A stretch of DNA of 64,000 nt from Phaeovulum vinaykumarii. GTDB lineage: Bacteria; Pseudomonadota; Alphaproteobacteria; Rhodobacterales; Rhodobacteraceae. Position 1 is the stretch's first letter; each line of letters opens with the position of its first letter. A program made the translations under genes and the position numbers. The notes under the pieces are model-generated. The model saw only the letters and a list, made by a program, of their open reading frames with translations. It did no database searches and was not told where the DNA came from. Shown here one piece after another: positions 8,175 to 16,908 of this stretch. The DNA lies in contig NZ_FTOM01000002.1 in assembly GCF_900156695.1 (NCBI RefSeq), forward strand, positions 434,001 to 498,000, in the 5' to 3' direction.

Positions 8175-10619
8175 TCAGCTTCCGCGCGGCTTGGCGCGCA
8201 AGGTCGGGTCGGCCTCGCGCGGGTCTTCGGGCCAGGGGTGCCGGGGATAGCGGCCGCGCATGTCCTTGCGGACTTCGGCATAGCTGCCCGCCCAGAAGCC
8301 GGGCAGGTCCATGGTGACCTGGATCGGCTTCGATCCCGGTGACAGCAGCGTCACCCGCAGCGGATGCGCCTTCTGTCCCACGCAAGGGTGGCGCGTCACG
8401 CCGAACATTTCCTGAAGGCGGACCTCGATCGCCGGAACCTCGCCCGAATAGTCGATGGGGATCTTGCGCCCCAGCGGGGTCGTGAAATGCGCTGGCACCA
8501 GCCGGTCGAGCATCTGCATCTGGTCCCAGGAAACTTGCGCGCGCAGCGCCTCGGTCAGGTCGAGCCCGCGCAGATCGGCCTCGGTGCGCCTGCCCGCAAG
8601 CCAAGGCAGGAGCGCCTCGCCCTCCAGAAGTGCGGCGTCGGACAGGTCCGGCATCTCCCCCCCGTCGCCGCGCAGCATCTCGACGCGGGCGCGAAAGCGC
8701 GCCGCTGCAGGCGAGAGGTTCAGCCCGATCTGGCGCAGCCCGTCCAGCGCGGCGCGGGCCAGCGCCTCGGGCGGGGCGTCGGGCCAGGGCGCATCGGCCA
8801 GCACCAGCGCGCCCAGCCGCTCCTGTCGCCGGCTGAGCACGCGCCGGTCGCGGCGGGACCATTCGCACAGATCGACGGTGCTCAGGCTGTCGGCGAACAG
8901 CGCGCGCAGCTCGGCCTCGTCGAGCGCCAGCCCCTGGCGGATGCGGGCCTCGCGCGCGTCACCGTCGAGATCGGTGGCCACGATCAGGGGCGCAGCGCCC
9001 AGCGGGTCGCCCTCGGCCGCGATGGCGCCCTTGCCGCCCGAAAGGCGGAACCGCGGCGCTTCGCCGGGGCGGCGCTGGCCGATGCGGTCGGGATAGGCCA
9101 GCGCCGCCATGCCCGCGGGCGAGGGCGCCGCCCCGCGCGGCTTGACCAGGCGGGCCAGGCGGCGGGCGTCCTGGCGGATGCGCGCGATCGTGCCGCGATG
9201 CGCGGGCCAGGGGTGGGTGCGCGCGAACCGCTCCGGATCCTCGATCGCGGCCAGCCGCAGCATCAGATCGGCGGGTGCGCCGCGCAGCGGGTCGCGCTCG
9301 GACAGAAGGGCGGCCAGAGTCGCCGCCCCAGGCCCCGCGCGCACCAGCATGTGCCCCAGCCGCGGATGCAGCGGCAGTTCGGCCAGCTTGCGCCCATGAT
9401 CGGTGATCCGCCCGTCGCGCAGCGCCCCCAGCGCCGCCAGCAGCGCGCGCGCCTCGGTCAGGGCGGCCTCGGGCGGGGGCGTCAGGAAGGCCAGATCGGC
9501 CCCATCCGTCCCCCAGAGCGCCAGTTCCAGCGCCAGCCCCGCCAGATCCTCGACCGCGATGGCCGGGGGCGCGAAGGCCGGCATCGCGCCTTCCTCGCCG
9601 CGCGCCCAGAGCCGGTAGCAGACCCCCGGCGCCACGCGGCCGGCCCGGCCCCGGCGTTGCTCGGCCTCGGCGCGGGCGGCGCGTTCGGTCACCAGCCGCG
9701 ACATTCCCGAGGCCGGGTCGAATCGCGCCCGCCGGGCCCGCCCGCCATCGACGACGATGCGGATGTCCTCGATCGTGAGCGAGGTCTCGGCGATGGCCGT
9801 GGCCAGCACCACCTTGCGGCCGGCGCGCGCGGGCGCGATGGCGGCGCGTTGGGCGGCGAACTCCATCGCGCCGAAGAGCGGGCGCACCGCGATTTCGGGT
9901 GGCAGATCGGCCAGAAGGGCCGCGGTGCGGCGGATCTCGGCCTCGCCGGGCAGGAAGGCCAGAAGCCCGCCCTCGGGGTGGTCCTCGAGCGCGGCGCGGA
10001 TCTGCCCGGCCATCGCCTGTTCAAGCCGCACCCCCGGACCCAGCGGCCGCGGCAGCCAGCGGGTCTCGACGGGAAAGGCGCGCCCTTCGGAGCGCACGAC
10101 GGGCGCGCCGCCCATCAGTTCGGCCACCGGCGCGGCATCGAGCGTGGCCGACATCACCACCAGCCACAGATCCGGGCGCAGCGCCGCGCGCGCCTCGAGC
10201 GTCAGCGCCAGCCCCAGATCGGCGGGAAGCGAGCGTTCGTGGAATTCATCGAAGATCACCGCGCCCACGCCCGCCAGCTCGGGGTCGGACTGGAGCATGC
10301 GGGTCAGGATGCCCTCGGTCACCACCTCGATGCGGGTGGCGGGGCCGACGCTCGAGGCGCCGCGGATGCGGTAGCCGACGCTCTGGCCGACGCTTTCGCC
10401 CAAGGTCTCGGCCATGCGCTCGGCGGCGGTGCGCGCGGCCAGCCGGCGCGGCTCGAGCATCACGATCCGCCCCGCGACCCGGTCGCGCAGCGCCAGCGGC
10501 ACGCGCGTCGTCTTGCCCGCACCGGGAGGGGCGACCAGCACCGCCTGTCCGGTCCGCGCCAGCGCGTCCAGCAGCTCGGGCAGCGCCGTTTCGATGGGAA
10601 GGGCCGCGGGTGCCGTCAT
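8175..10619 (-). CDS. hrpB: ATP-dependent helicase HrpB
   Basis: 814 residues, the usual length for HrpB, a DExH/DEAH-box RNA helicase relative. Walker A GAGKTT lies at 33-38, the HrpB-type DEFHERS Walker B near 122, SATLD near 158, and QRRGRAGR (motif VI) near 324, followed by a helicase-associated region and the HrpB C-terminal domain. Its cellular role is poorly defined in bacteria. The start codon overlaps the stop of the upstream DUF3108 gene by ATGA (10616-10619), which implies translational coupling. Confidence 0.95.
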   Translation of the reverse strand: MTAPAALPIETALPELLDALARTGQAVLVAPPGAGKTTRVPLALRDRVAGRIVMLEPRRLAARTAAERMAETLGESVGQSVGYRIRGASSVGPATRIEVVTEGILTRMLQSDPELAGVGAVIFDEFHERSLPADLGLALTLEARAALRPDLWLVVMSATLDAAPVAELMGGAPVVRSEGRAFPVETRWLPRPLGPGVRLEQAMAGQIRAALEDHPEGGLLAFLPGEAEIRRTAALLADLPPEIAVRPLFGAMEFAAQRAAIAPARAGRKVVLATAIAETSLTIEDIRIVVDGGRARRARFDPASGMSRLVTERAARAEAEQRRGRAGRVAPGVCYRLWARGEEGAMPAFAPPAIAVEDLAGLALELALWGTDGADLAFLTPPPEAALTEARALLAALGALRDGRITDHGRKLAELPLHPRLGHMLVRAGPGAATLAALLSERDPLRGAPADLMLRLAAIEDPERFARTHPWPAHRGTIARIRQDARRLARLVKPRGAAPSPAGMAALAYPDRIGQRRPGEAPRFRLSGGKGAIAAEGDPLGAAPLIVATDLDGDAREARIRQGLALDEAELRALFADSLSTVDLCEWSRRDRRVLSRRQERLGALVLADAPWPDAPPEALARAALDGLRQIGLNLSPAAARFRARVEMLRGDGGEMPDLSDAALLEGEALLPWLAGRRTEADLRGLDLTEALRAQVSWDQMQMLDRLVPAHFTTPLGRKIPIDYSGEVPAIEVRLQEMFGVTRHPCVGQKAHPLRVTLLSPGSKPIQVTMDLPGFWAGSYAEVRKDMRGRYPRHPWPEDPREADPTLRAKPRGS

Positions 10620-11371
10620 TTCCGCCGCGTCAGCCGCCCCGTGCCGTAAAGCGTGTCGAGGCTGATCTCGGCGGCGCGCATCATCCCCGCGGCGGCCGGT
10701 TCATAGGTGATGGTGAAGGGAAAGCGGGTCTTTTCGGCCATCTCGCGTTCGGAAAAGCCCGCCACGCGGCGGTATTCGCCGGCGCATTGCACGGCGCCGC
10801 CGGCCTGCGGGCGGGGGCTGTCGACGCGCACGCGGCTGGCGCGGCGGCCGTCGAAGACGCGCAGGTCCAGCTGGCAGATCCCCGCGGCTGGCTGGTCGCG
10901 CAGCGCCGCGAAGATGGCGGTCATCGGGTCGACCGTGCCCTTTTGCGTGGCGGGGTCCACGTCGCGCGGATTGGGCGCGCGCGGGGGGGCATAGCTGACC
11001 ACCTCGGGCACGCCGCGGCGATAGCGCAAGGTGGCCTCGGAGCGGCGCTTGCCGGTGTCGGCCTTCTCGACATAGCGCGCGGGCGCATAGCGGTTGCCCG
11101 AAAGCCCGCCCGTCGATTGCGCCGAAAACGACACGCGGCGCAGCATCCCCAGAAGGCCCGTGGTGCGCAGCAGGCCCGAGGCCGCATAGCCGCGGCCCTC
11201 GACCTTGCCGTTCATCAGCAATTCGCCGGCCTGGATGCCGCGCAGCGACAGCGCAAAGCCGATCTGTTCGGCCGGGGCGGCCGCGGGGGCCAGCGCCAGC
11301 CCGCCCAGCACAAGCGGCAGAAGCGTCCGGCGCAGGGCGCGCCACCGATCTTCGAGACGGGGAGAGGTCAT
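10616..11371 (-). CDS. DUF3108-family exported protein
   Basis: 251 residues from the ATG at 11371, starting MTSPRLEDRW then a hydrophobic stretch LLPLVLGGLALAPAAAPAEQ, a Sec signal peptide probably cleaved after APA. The mature part resembles DUF3108 proteins (periplasmic beta-rich proteins, usually with LxG repeats and a YxAxG region; here ALSLRGIQAGELLMNGKVEGRGYAASG). The frame is open 33 codons further upstream, but AAGGA upstream of 11371 and the signal peptide support this start. Function unknown. Coupled to hrpB by a 4-base overlap. Confidence 0.85.
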   Translation of the reverse strand: MTSPRLEDRWRALRRTLLPLVLGGLALAPAAAPAEQIGFALSLRGIQAGELLMNGKVEGRGYAASGLLRTTGLLGMLRRVSFSAQSTGGLSGNRYAPARYVEKADTGKRRSEATLRYRRGVPEVVSYAPPRAPNPRDVDPATQKGTVDPMTAIFAALRDQPAAGICQLDLRVFDGRRASRVRVDSPRPQAGGAVQCAGEYRRVAGFSEREMAEKTRFPFTITYEPAAAGMMRAAEISLDTLYGTGRLTRRK

Positions 11372-11502
11372 CGCAGGCGGTCCTTCTGACGGGGCCGGAG
11401 AGGGGCCGGAAACGGGGTCGCGCCCCTTGGGTCTGGACATACACCGCCGCCAGCGGGCAAGAAACCCCAAGCCCGCTCACGAAACCTGACGGAACCGAAA
11501 CC

Positions 11503-12564
11503 TTGTCCCAGATCCCTCCCGCGCCCGCCCGCCCGGCCGCCGACGGCCCCGAAGCTTCCGCCCGCCCCGGCCGTGCCGGACCCGATCCGGCCGCCCTGGC
11601 CGAAGGTGTCCTGAACGGTGACCGCCGCGCGCTGGCCCGCGCCATCACGCTGGTGGAAAGCGGCCGCGCCGATCACCGGGCGCTGGCGCTCGATCTGCTG
11701 GAGCGGCTGGCCCCGGCGCGCCGGCAGGCCCTGCGCATCGGGCTGTCGGGCACGCCCGGCGTGGGCAAGTCCACCTTCATCGAATCCTTCGGGCTGATGC
11801 TGATCGGGCTGGGGCTGCGGGTGGCGGTGCTGGCGGTCGATCCGTCCTCGGCGCGTTCGGGGGGCTCGATCCTGGGCGACAAGACCCGGATGGAGCGCCT
11901 CTCGCGTGACCGCGCGGCCTTCATCCGGCCCTCGCCCTCGCAGGCGGAGCTGGGCGGGGTGGCGCGCCGCACCCGCGAGGCGATCGCGCTGTGCGAGGGG
12001 GCGGGGTTCGACGTGGTGCTGATCGAGACGGTGGGCGTGGGCCAGTCCGAGACGCTGGTGGCCGAGATGACCGACCTGTTCGTGCTGCTGCTGGCGCCGG
12101 CGGGGGGCGACGAGTTGCAGGGCGTCAAGCGCGGGATCATGGAGATCGCCGATCTGATCCTGATCAACAAGGCCGATGGCGACCTCAAGCCCGCGGCGCT
12201 GCGCACGGTCAATGATTACGCGGGCGCGCTGCGTCTGCTACGGCGCCGGCCGCATGACCCGGACGGCTTTCCCAAGGCGATGCCGGTCTCGGCGCTGGCC
12301 GAGGAGGGGCTCCAGAAGGCCTGGGCCGAGATGCAGGCGCTGGCCGAATGGCGCCGCGAGAAGGGCTTTTTCGACAGCCGCCGGGCCGAGCAGGCGCGCC
12401 ATTGGTTCGAGGCCGAGGTGCGCGCGGGCGTGCTGGCGCGGCTCGCTGCCGACCCGGAGGTGGCCCGGCGGATGCAGGCGCTGGGCGCGAAGGTGGCGGC
12501 GGGGGCGGCCGCGCCGGCCCGTGCCGCGGCCGAGGTGCTGGCCGCCTTTGACGCGCGCGGCTGA
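11503..12564 (+). CDS. meaB: MeaB/ArgK-type G-protein chaperone of methylmalonyl-CoA mutase
   Basis: 353 residues. Motifs: GTPGVGKS Walker A (83-90), VDPSSARSGGSILGDKTRM, ETVGVGQSE (switch II) and NKADGD (base recognition). MeaB protects B12-dependent acyl-CoA mutases from inactivation and gates cofactor loading. In Rhodobacteraceae these mutases serve propionate assimilation and the ethylmalonyl-CoA pathway. The conserved ALAEGVLNGDRRALARAITLVES block starts at residue 31 with no ATG or GTG before it, so the TTG at 11503 is the best start. Transcribed away from the DUF3108 gene; the promoter must lie in 11372-11502. Confidence 0.93.
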   Translation: MSQIPPAPARPAADGPEASARPGRAGPDPAALAEGVLNGDRRALARAITLVESGRADHRALALDLLERLAPARRQALRIGLSGTPGVGKSTFIESFGLMLIGLGLRVAVLAVDPSSARSGGSILGDKTRMERLSRDRAAFIRPSPSQAELGGVARRTREAIALCEGAGFDVVLIETVGVGQSETLVAEMTDLFVLLLAPAGGDELQGVKRGIMEIADLILINKADGDLKPAALRTVNDYAGALRLLRRRPHDPDGFPKAMPVSALAEEGLQKAWAEMQALAEWRREKGFFDSRRAEQARHWFEAEVRAGVLARLAADPEVARRMQALGAKVAAGAAAPARAAAEVLAAFDARG

Positions 12565-12622
12565 GGGGCCCGTGTGGGGCAGCACGCGGGCCAGCGTGGA
12601 GCCGGAAAACACGGTGAAACGC

Positions 12623-12651
12623 TTGACGCGCGCGCGCTTTGCCCGTATCTC
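12623..12651 (+). promoter_or_regulatory. Probable promoter of rpmB
   Basis: TTGACG at 12623-12628, a 17-base spacer and TATCTC at 12646-12651. The predicted start leaves an 85-base leader before the rpmB ATG. Confidence 0.6.
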
Positions 12652-12743
12652 GCGCGGACGGAATTCAGGGCGCACGCCGACTCGGCGGCCCCAGAGGCAA
12701 TGAATGACGGGCAGTGCGGCCCGCGGAACCGAAGGATAAAGCC

Positions 12744-13031
12744 ATGTCGCGCGTCTGCGAACTGACCGGCAAGGGCCCGATGACGGGCAACAACGTGAGC
12801 CACGCCAACAACAAGACCCGGCGTCGTTTTCTGCCGAACCTCAACGAGGTGACGCTGATTTCGGACGTGCTGGGGCAGTCGTTCAAGCTGCGCATCTCGG
12901 CGGCGGCGCTGCGCTCGGTCGACCACCGCGGCGGTCTGGACGCCTTCCTGGCGAAAGCCAAGGATGCCGATCTGTCCGACACCGCGCTCAAGATCAAGAA
13001 GGCGATCGTCAAGGCGCAAGCCGCGGCCTGA
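12744..13031 (+). CDS. rpmB: 50S ribosomal protein L28
   Basis: 95 residues beginning [24 protein letters not shown], the L28 signature, then the basic RRRFLPNL segment. A component of the large ribosomal subunit. GAAGGA lies 7 bases before the ATG at 12744. It has its own promoter upstream and a strong terminator 27 bases after the stop, so it is monocistronic. Confidence 0.98.
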   Translation: MSRVCELTGKGPMTGNNVSHANNKTRRRFLPNLNEVTLISDVLGQSFKLRISAAALRSVDHRGGLDAFLAKAKDADLSDTALKIKKAIVKAQAAA

Positions 13032-13057
13032 TCCGCCCCTTTGACAGTTTTCGTCAG

Positions 13058-13086
13058 AAGGCCGGTCCCATCGGGGCCGGCCTTTT
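13058..13086 (+). terminator. Rho-independent terminator of rpmB
   Basis: AAGGCCGG (13058-13065) pairs with CCGGCCTT (13077-13084), and the run continues to TTTT at 13083-13086. Confidence 0.85.
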
Positions 13087-13101
13087 GCTTGTGCGCCGCG
13101 G

Positions 13102-13131
13102 GCCGTCGAGGGGCTTGCCGTCGAGGGGCTT
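13102..13131. repeat. 15-bp direct tandem repeat, 2 copies
   Basis: GCCGTCGAGGGGCTT at 13102-13116 and 13117-13131, identical copies in the gap between rpmB and hemE. Confidence 0.85.
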
Positions 13132-13194
13132 GCATTTGAATGGGCCTGCCGGCCCCGTATCCACAAGCGGCGCACGCGGGCCGCAGCATGTGAA

Positions 13195-13221
13195 AAGGCC
13201 CCGCCGGTGGGGCGGGGCCTT
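13195..13221 (-). terminator. Rho-independent terminator of hemE
   Basis: An 11-bp stem AAGGCCCCGCC (13195-13205) with GGCGGGGCCTT (13211-13221) and a 5-nt loop. On the minus strand the stem runs into TTTTCAC. It lies about 100 bases past the hemE stop. Confidence 0.8.
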
Positions 13222-13234
13222 CATGTCTGTTCTG

Positions 13235-13276
13235 GATGCCAGGCCCGTGATGCCAGGTCCGCGATGCCGGGCCCGT
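13235..13276. repeat. 14-bp tandem repeat, 3 copies
   Basis: GATGCCAGGCCCGT, GATGCCAGGTCCGC and GATGCCGGGCCCGT in direct succession, between the hemE stop and its terminator. Confidence 0.85.
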
Positions 13277-13322
13277 CAGCCGGCCCATGCGGTCCGGCTT
13301 GGGGCGCGCCCGGAAGACGCGC

Positions 13323-14354
13323 TTACGGGTTGCGGATGGTTTCCATCATCAGCGACACGTTCTCGGGGTCGGCCTCGGGGGTGATGCCGTGGCCCAGGTT
13401 GAAGATATGCGGGCCGTTCTCGAAGGCGCGGACCACGCGGCGGGTGGCCTCGATCAGCTCGTCGCCGCCGGTGACCATGTGGCGCGGGTCCATGTTGCCC
13501 TGCACGCAGCCGTCCACCTGCACATTGGCCGCCGCCCATTCCGGCGACACCGAATTGTCCAGCGCGACGCAATCGGCGCCGGTGGCCTTGGCAAAGCCGA
13601 TGTAGCCCTCGCCCGCCTCGCGCGGGAAGGCGATGACCGGCAGGCCGGGGTGACGGGCCTTGAGGGTCTCGACCATGCGGCGGGTGGGCTCCACGGCGAA
13701 ATCGGTGAAGTCCTGGCCCTTGAGGCTGCCGGCCCAGCTGTCGAAGATCTTCACGACCTCGGCGCCGGCTTCGACCTGTTTCGACAGATATTCGATCGAG
13801 GCATCGGTCAGCAGGTCGATGATCGCCTTGAAGGTGGCGCGATCGGTGTCCTTGAGGGCATGCGCGGCGGCCTGGTCCTTGGAGCCGCGGCCGGCGATCA
13901 TGTAGGTGGCCACCGTCCAGGGCGCGCCGCAGAAGCCGATCAGCGTGGTTTCCCTGGGCAGTTCGCGCGACAGGATGCGGACGGTCTCGTAGACCGGGGC
14001 CAGATGCTCGTGGATGTCATCCTTGCCCTTGAGCGTGCGCAGCCCCTCCTGCGAGGTCACGGTGGACATGCGCGGGCCTTCGCCGGTCTCGAACCACAGG
14101 TCCACACCCAGCGCCTGCGGCAGCAGCAGGATGTCGGCAAACAGGATCGCCGCGTCGAAGCCATAGCGGCGGATCGGCTGAAGCGTCACCTCGGCGGCCA
14201 GGTCCGGCGTGTAGCACAGCGACAGGAAGTCGCCTGCCTGCGCACGGGTGGCGCGGTATTCGGGCAGATAGCGACCCGCCTGGCGCATCATCCACACGGG
14301 CGGCGTGGGCAGGGTTTCGCCGGCAAGGGCACGCAGAATGGTCTTGTCGCTCAT
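13323..14354 (-). CDS. hemE: Uroporphyrinogen decarboxylase
   Basis: 343 residues, full length. It removes four carboxyl groups from uroporphyrinogen III to give coproporphyrinogen III in heme and bacteriochlorophyll synthesis. Signatures: [16 protein letters not shown] (about 18-33, with the two substrate-binding arginines), a [17 protein letters not shown] block, [20 protein letters not shown] and [13 protein letters not shown] near the C-terminus. GGAG lies just upstream of the ATG at 14354. Divergent from hemC across a gap of about 100 bases, so the two tetrapyrrole genes may share regulatory DNA. Confidence 0.97.
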   Translation of the reverse strand: MSDKTILRALAGETLPTPPVWMMRQAGRYLPEYRATRAQAGDFLSLCYTPDLAAEVTLQPIRRYGFDAAILFADILLLPQALGVDLWFETGEGPRMSTVTSQEGLRTLKGKDDIHEHLAPVYETVRILSRELPRETTLIGFCGAPWTVATYMIAGRGSKDQAAAHALKDTDRATFKAIIDLLTDASIEYLSKQVEAGAEVVKIFDSWAGSLKGQDFTDFAVEPTRRMVETLKARHPGLPVIAFPREAGEGYIGFAKATGADCVALDNSVSPEWAAANVQVDGCVQGNMDPRHMVTGGDELIEATRRVVRAFENGPHIFNLGHGITPEADPENVSLMMETIRNP

Positions 14355-14451
14355 GGATGTCTCCTTCTTGCCTTCTTCATCGCGGCCTGCGGCGCGATGT
14401 CAAGCGGGACGTGCCTTGCGCGGGCCTTTTGACGCGGTTATGCCTTTGCTC

Positions 14452-15393
14452 ATGAAACAGATGCCCACTCCCAATTCGCCCCTGAAGATCGGCACCCGCG
14501 GTTCGCCGCTCGCGCTGGCGCAGGCTTATGAAACCCGCTCCCGCCTGATGGCCGCTTTCGGCCTTCCCGAGGATGCCTTCGAGATCGTGGTGATCAAGAC
14601 CACGGGCGACAAGGTGCTCGACCGGCCGCTGAAAGAGATCGGCGGCAAGGGGCTGTTCACCAAGGAAATCGAGGAGGCGATGCTGTCCGGCGCGATCGAC
14701 ATCGCCGTGCACTCGATGAAGGACATGCCGGTCCTTCAGCCCGACGGGCTGATCCTCGACACCTATCTGCCGCGCGAGGATGTGCGCGACGCCTTCGTGT
14801 CCTTCGACTTCGAGAAGATCGGTGATCTGCCCGAAGGCACGGTGGTGGGCTCGTCCTCGCTGCGTCGCCGGGCCCAGCTGGCCAACCGCCGGCCCGATCT
14901 GCAACTGGTTGAATTCCGCGGTAACGTGCAGACGCGGATGAAGAAGCTCGAGGAAGGCGTGGCCGCGGCCACCTTCCTGGCGATGGCCGGCCTGAACCGT
15001 CTGGGCATGAGCCATGTGGCGAAATCCTGCATCGAAGTGGACGAGATGCTGCCCGCCGTCGCGCAAGGTGCCATCGGCATCGAGCGCCGCATCGACGACA
15101 AGATCTGCGAGGAACTGATCGCGGCCATTCACGACACGCCGACCGGCCACCGCCTGGCGGCCGAGCGTGCCTTCCTGGGCCGTCTCGATGGCTCGTGCGA
15201 GACCCCGATCGGCGGTCTGGCCGTGCTCGAGGGCGACCAGCTCTGGCTGCGCGGCGAGATCCTGCGCCCCGACGGCTCCGAGGCGATCTCGGGCGAGCGT
15301 CGCGGGCCGATCGCCGACGCCGCGGCCCTGGGCACCGACCTGGCCGACGAGCTTCTGGGTCAGGCGCCGCAGGACTTCTTCTGCTGGCGCTGA
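14452..15393 (+). CDS. hemC: Hydroxymethylbilane synthase (porphobilinogen deaminase)
   Basis: 313 residues. It polymerises four porphobilinogens to hydroxymethylbilane. Signatures: KIGTRGSPLALAQA near the N-terminus, HSMKDMP, GSSSLRRRAQLANRRPDL, EFRGNVQTRMKKL and GRLDGSCETPIGG with the cysteine that carries the dipyrromethane cofactor. Three in-frame ATGs (14440, 14452, 14461) precede the conserved region and none has a good ribosome site, so the exact start is uncertain by a few residues. Divergent from hemE. A G+C-rich hairpin follows the stop. Confidence 0.96.
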   Translation: MKQMPTPNSPLKIGTRGSPLALAQAYETRSRLMAAFGLPEDAFEIVVIKTTGDKVLDRPLKEIGGKGLFTKEIEEAMLSGAIDIAVHSMKDMPVLQPDGLILDTYLPREDVRDAFVSFDFEKIGDLPEGTVVGSSSLRRRAQLANRRPDLQLVEFRGNVQTRMKKLEEGVAAATFLAMAGLNRLGMSHVAKSCIEVDEMLPAVAQGAIGIERRIDDKICEELIAAIHDTPTGHRLAAERAFLGRLDGSCETPIGGLAVLEGDQLWLRGEILRPDGSEAISGERRGPIADAAALGTDLADELLGQAPQDFFCWR

Positions 15394-15401
15394 ACCGTCA
15401 T

Positions 15402-15422
15402 CCGCGGGCGCAGGGCCCGCGG
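15402..15422 (+). terminator. Hairpin after hemC
   Basis: CCGCGGGC (15402-15409) pairs with GCCCGCGG (15415-15422) around 5 nt, nine bases past the hemC stop. There is no T-tract, so termination is probable rather than certain. Confidence 0.45.
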
Positions 15423-15632
15423 GCATGATCGGGCGTTTCTGACGGGGGCGTGGCTTCGGGCCGCGCCCCCTGTCCGTTCCGGGGTTGGCATTCGGGTCGG
15501 GTATTCGTGCGGGGCGCTCGGAGCCGGGGCGTGTGGGGCAGGGGCGTTTGGGGCTGGGGCGACACCGCGGTTCTTGCCGGGGCGGCGATTCGACGCCAGA
15601 CTTGGGCCGCGCATGACACCACAGGTCCGCCG

Positions 15633-16908
15633 ATGCCCATCCCCGAAACCGAGCCGGTCCCCAGATCGCATCGGCCGCCCGGACCGAACCGGCCCCTGCG
15701 GCCGGGGCATCCGCCGCGGGCGATCTGCCGCTGACGGCCAATGGCGCGGGGCCGCAGGATGCACCGCCGCCCGCCGGGGCCGCGCAGCGCCATCGCCACC
15801 CGATTCTGGCACGGATCTGGCCGCTCCCCGTGGTGGCGGGGCTGCTGTTCACCGGCGCGGTCGTGGGGATGTATTTCCAGCCCCCCCCCCCCTCCTGCGG
15901 GCCTTCTTCGCGCTGACGGGGCTTGAACCCGGCGCGGGGTCTGCCACCCCGATCGCGCGGGCCGCCCCCGTGGCCGCGCCCGCGCCCGTGTCGCAGGCGG
16001 TGCTGGCGCTGGGCCGGCTGATGCCCGCGGGCGATGTGGTGACGCTGGCGCCGCCCTATGGCGCCTCGGATGCGCGGATCGCCCGGCTTCTGGTGGCCGA
16101 GGGCGACCGGGTGGCCGCGGGGGCGGTGATTGCCGAACTCGACAGCCTGCCCCAGCTTGAGGCCCTGCGCGATTCGGCCGCCGCGACCGTGCGCGCGCGG
16201 GCCGCCGCCCTGGCCCAGACGCGGGTCGAGATCACCTCGGGCGCGGCACAGGCGCGGGCGGCGCGCGATGCGGCGGCGGCCGCGCGCGATCTGGCGCGGT
16301 CGGAACTCGACCGGATCGCGGGGCTGGCGCGCCGGGGCGTGGCCACGCCCGCCCAGCTCGATGCCGCGCGCACCGCCGCGACCGAGGCCGACCGCGCCCA
16401 TGACCGGGCCGAGGCGGCGCTGTCGCGTTATGCCGGCCTCGAGACCGGGGAACAGGCCGATATCCTGCTGGCCGAAAGCAATCTGGCCGTGGCCCGCGCC
16501 GATCTGGCGCGCGCCCGCGTCGTGGCGCCGGGGCCGGGGCAGGTGTTGCAGCTTCTGGCGCGGCCGGGCGAGAAACCCGGCACCGCGGGCGTGGCCACCT
16601 TTGGCGATACCCGCGCGATGCAGGCCGAGATCGAGGTCTATCAGACCGATGTGGCGCGGCTGGCGCCGGGGCAGGCGGTGCGGCTGTCGGCGCCGGCGCT
16701 TGGCCCCGCGCCGCTTGACGGGCAGGTGATCCGCATCGGCTTGCAGGTGGGGCGCCAGAGCCTTGTCGCCGAGGAGCCCGCCGCCCATACCGATGCGCGC
16801 GTGGTCAAGGTGGTGGTGGCGCTGACGCCCGAGGCCTCGACCCGCGCGGCGGGGTTCACCGGCCTCGAGGTCGTGGCGCGCATCCTCGTGGCGGGAGAGG
16901 GGGCATGA
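15633..16908 (+). CDS. DevB-like HlyD-family ABC exporter adaptor, N-terminal part frameshifted
   Basis: The coding region is split over three frames. The intact main part (about 15892-16908) starts LLRAFFALTGLEPG and holds the HlyD/biotinyl-lipoyl region (ALGRLMPAGDVVTLAPP, IARLLVAEGDRVAAGAVIAELDS), a long Ala/Arg coiled-coil hairpin and the second lipoyl half. The inner-membrane anchor (PILARIWPLPVVAGLLF...GMYFQ) lies in another frame just before a run of 12 C at 15881-15892; 13 or 10 C would join them. A plausible start MPIPETEPVP (15633) is in the third frame, out of phase at CCCC 15659-15662. So it is either a switched-off gene or homopolymer sequencing error. Its stop overlaps devC by ATGA. 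Adaptors of this type link an inner-membrane ABC pump to an outer-membrane channel. Confidence 0.7.
15881..15892 (+). repeat. Poly-C tract (12 C) in the adaptor gene
   Basis: The longest homopolymer in the window, exactly at the point where the membrane-anchor frame and the HlyD frame part. A length of 3n+1 (10 or 13) would restore one continuous protein. Confidence 0.85.

Noticed and set aside
8364-10649. Long plus-strand frame (761 codons) opposite hrpB
   Set aside because: Composition artefact of high G+C; hrpB on the minus strand has all helicase motifs.
14377-16788. Minus-strand frame of 803 codons over hemC and the exporter adaptor
   Set aside because: Low-complexity Arg/Gly/His translation with no motif; both plus-strand genes beneath it are recognisable.
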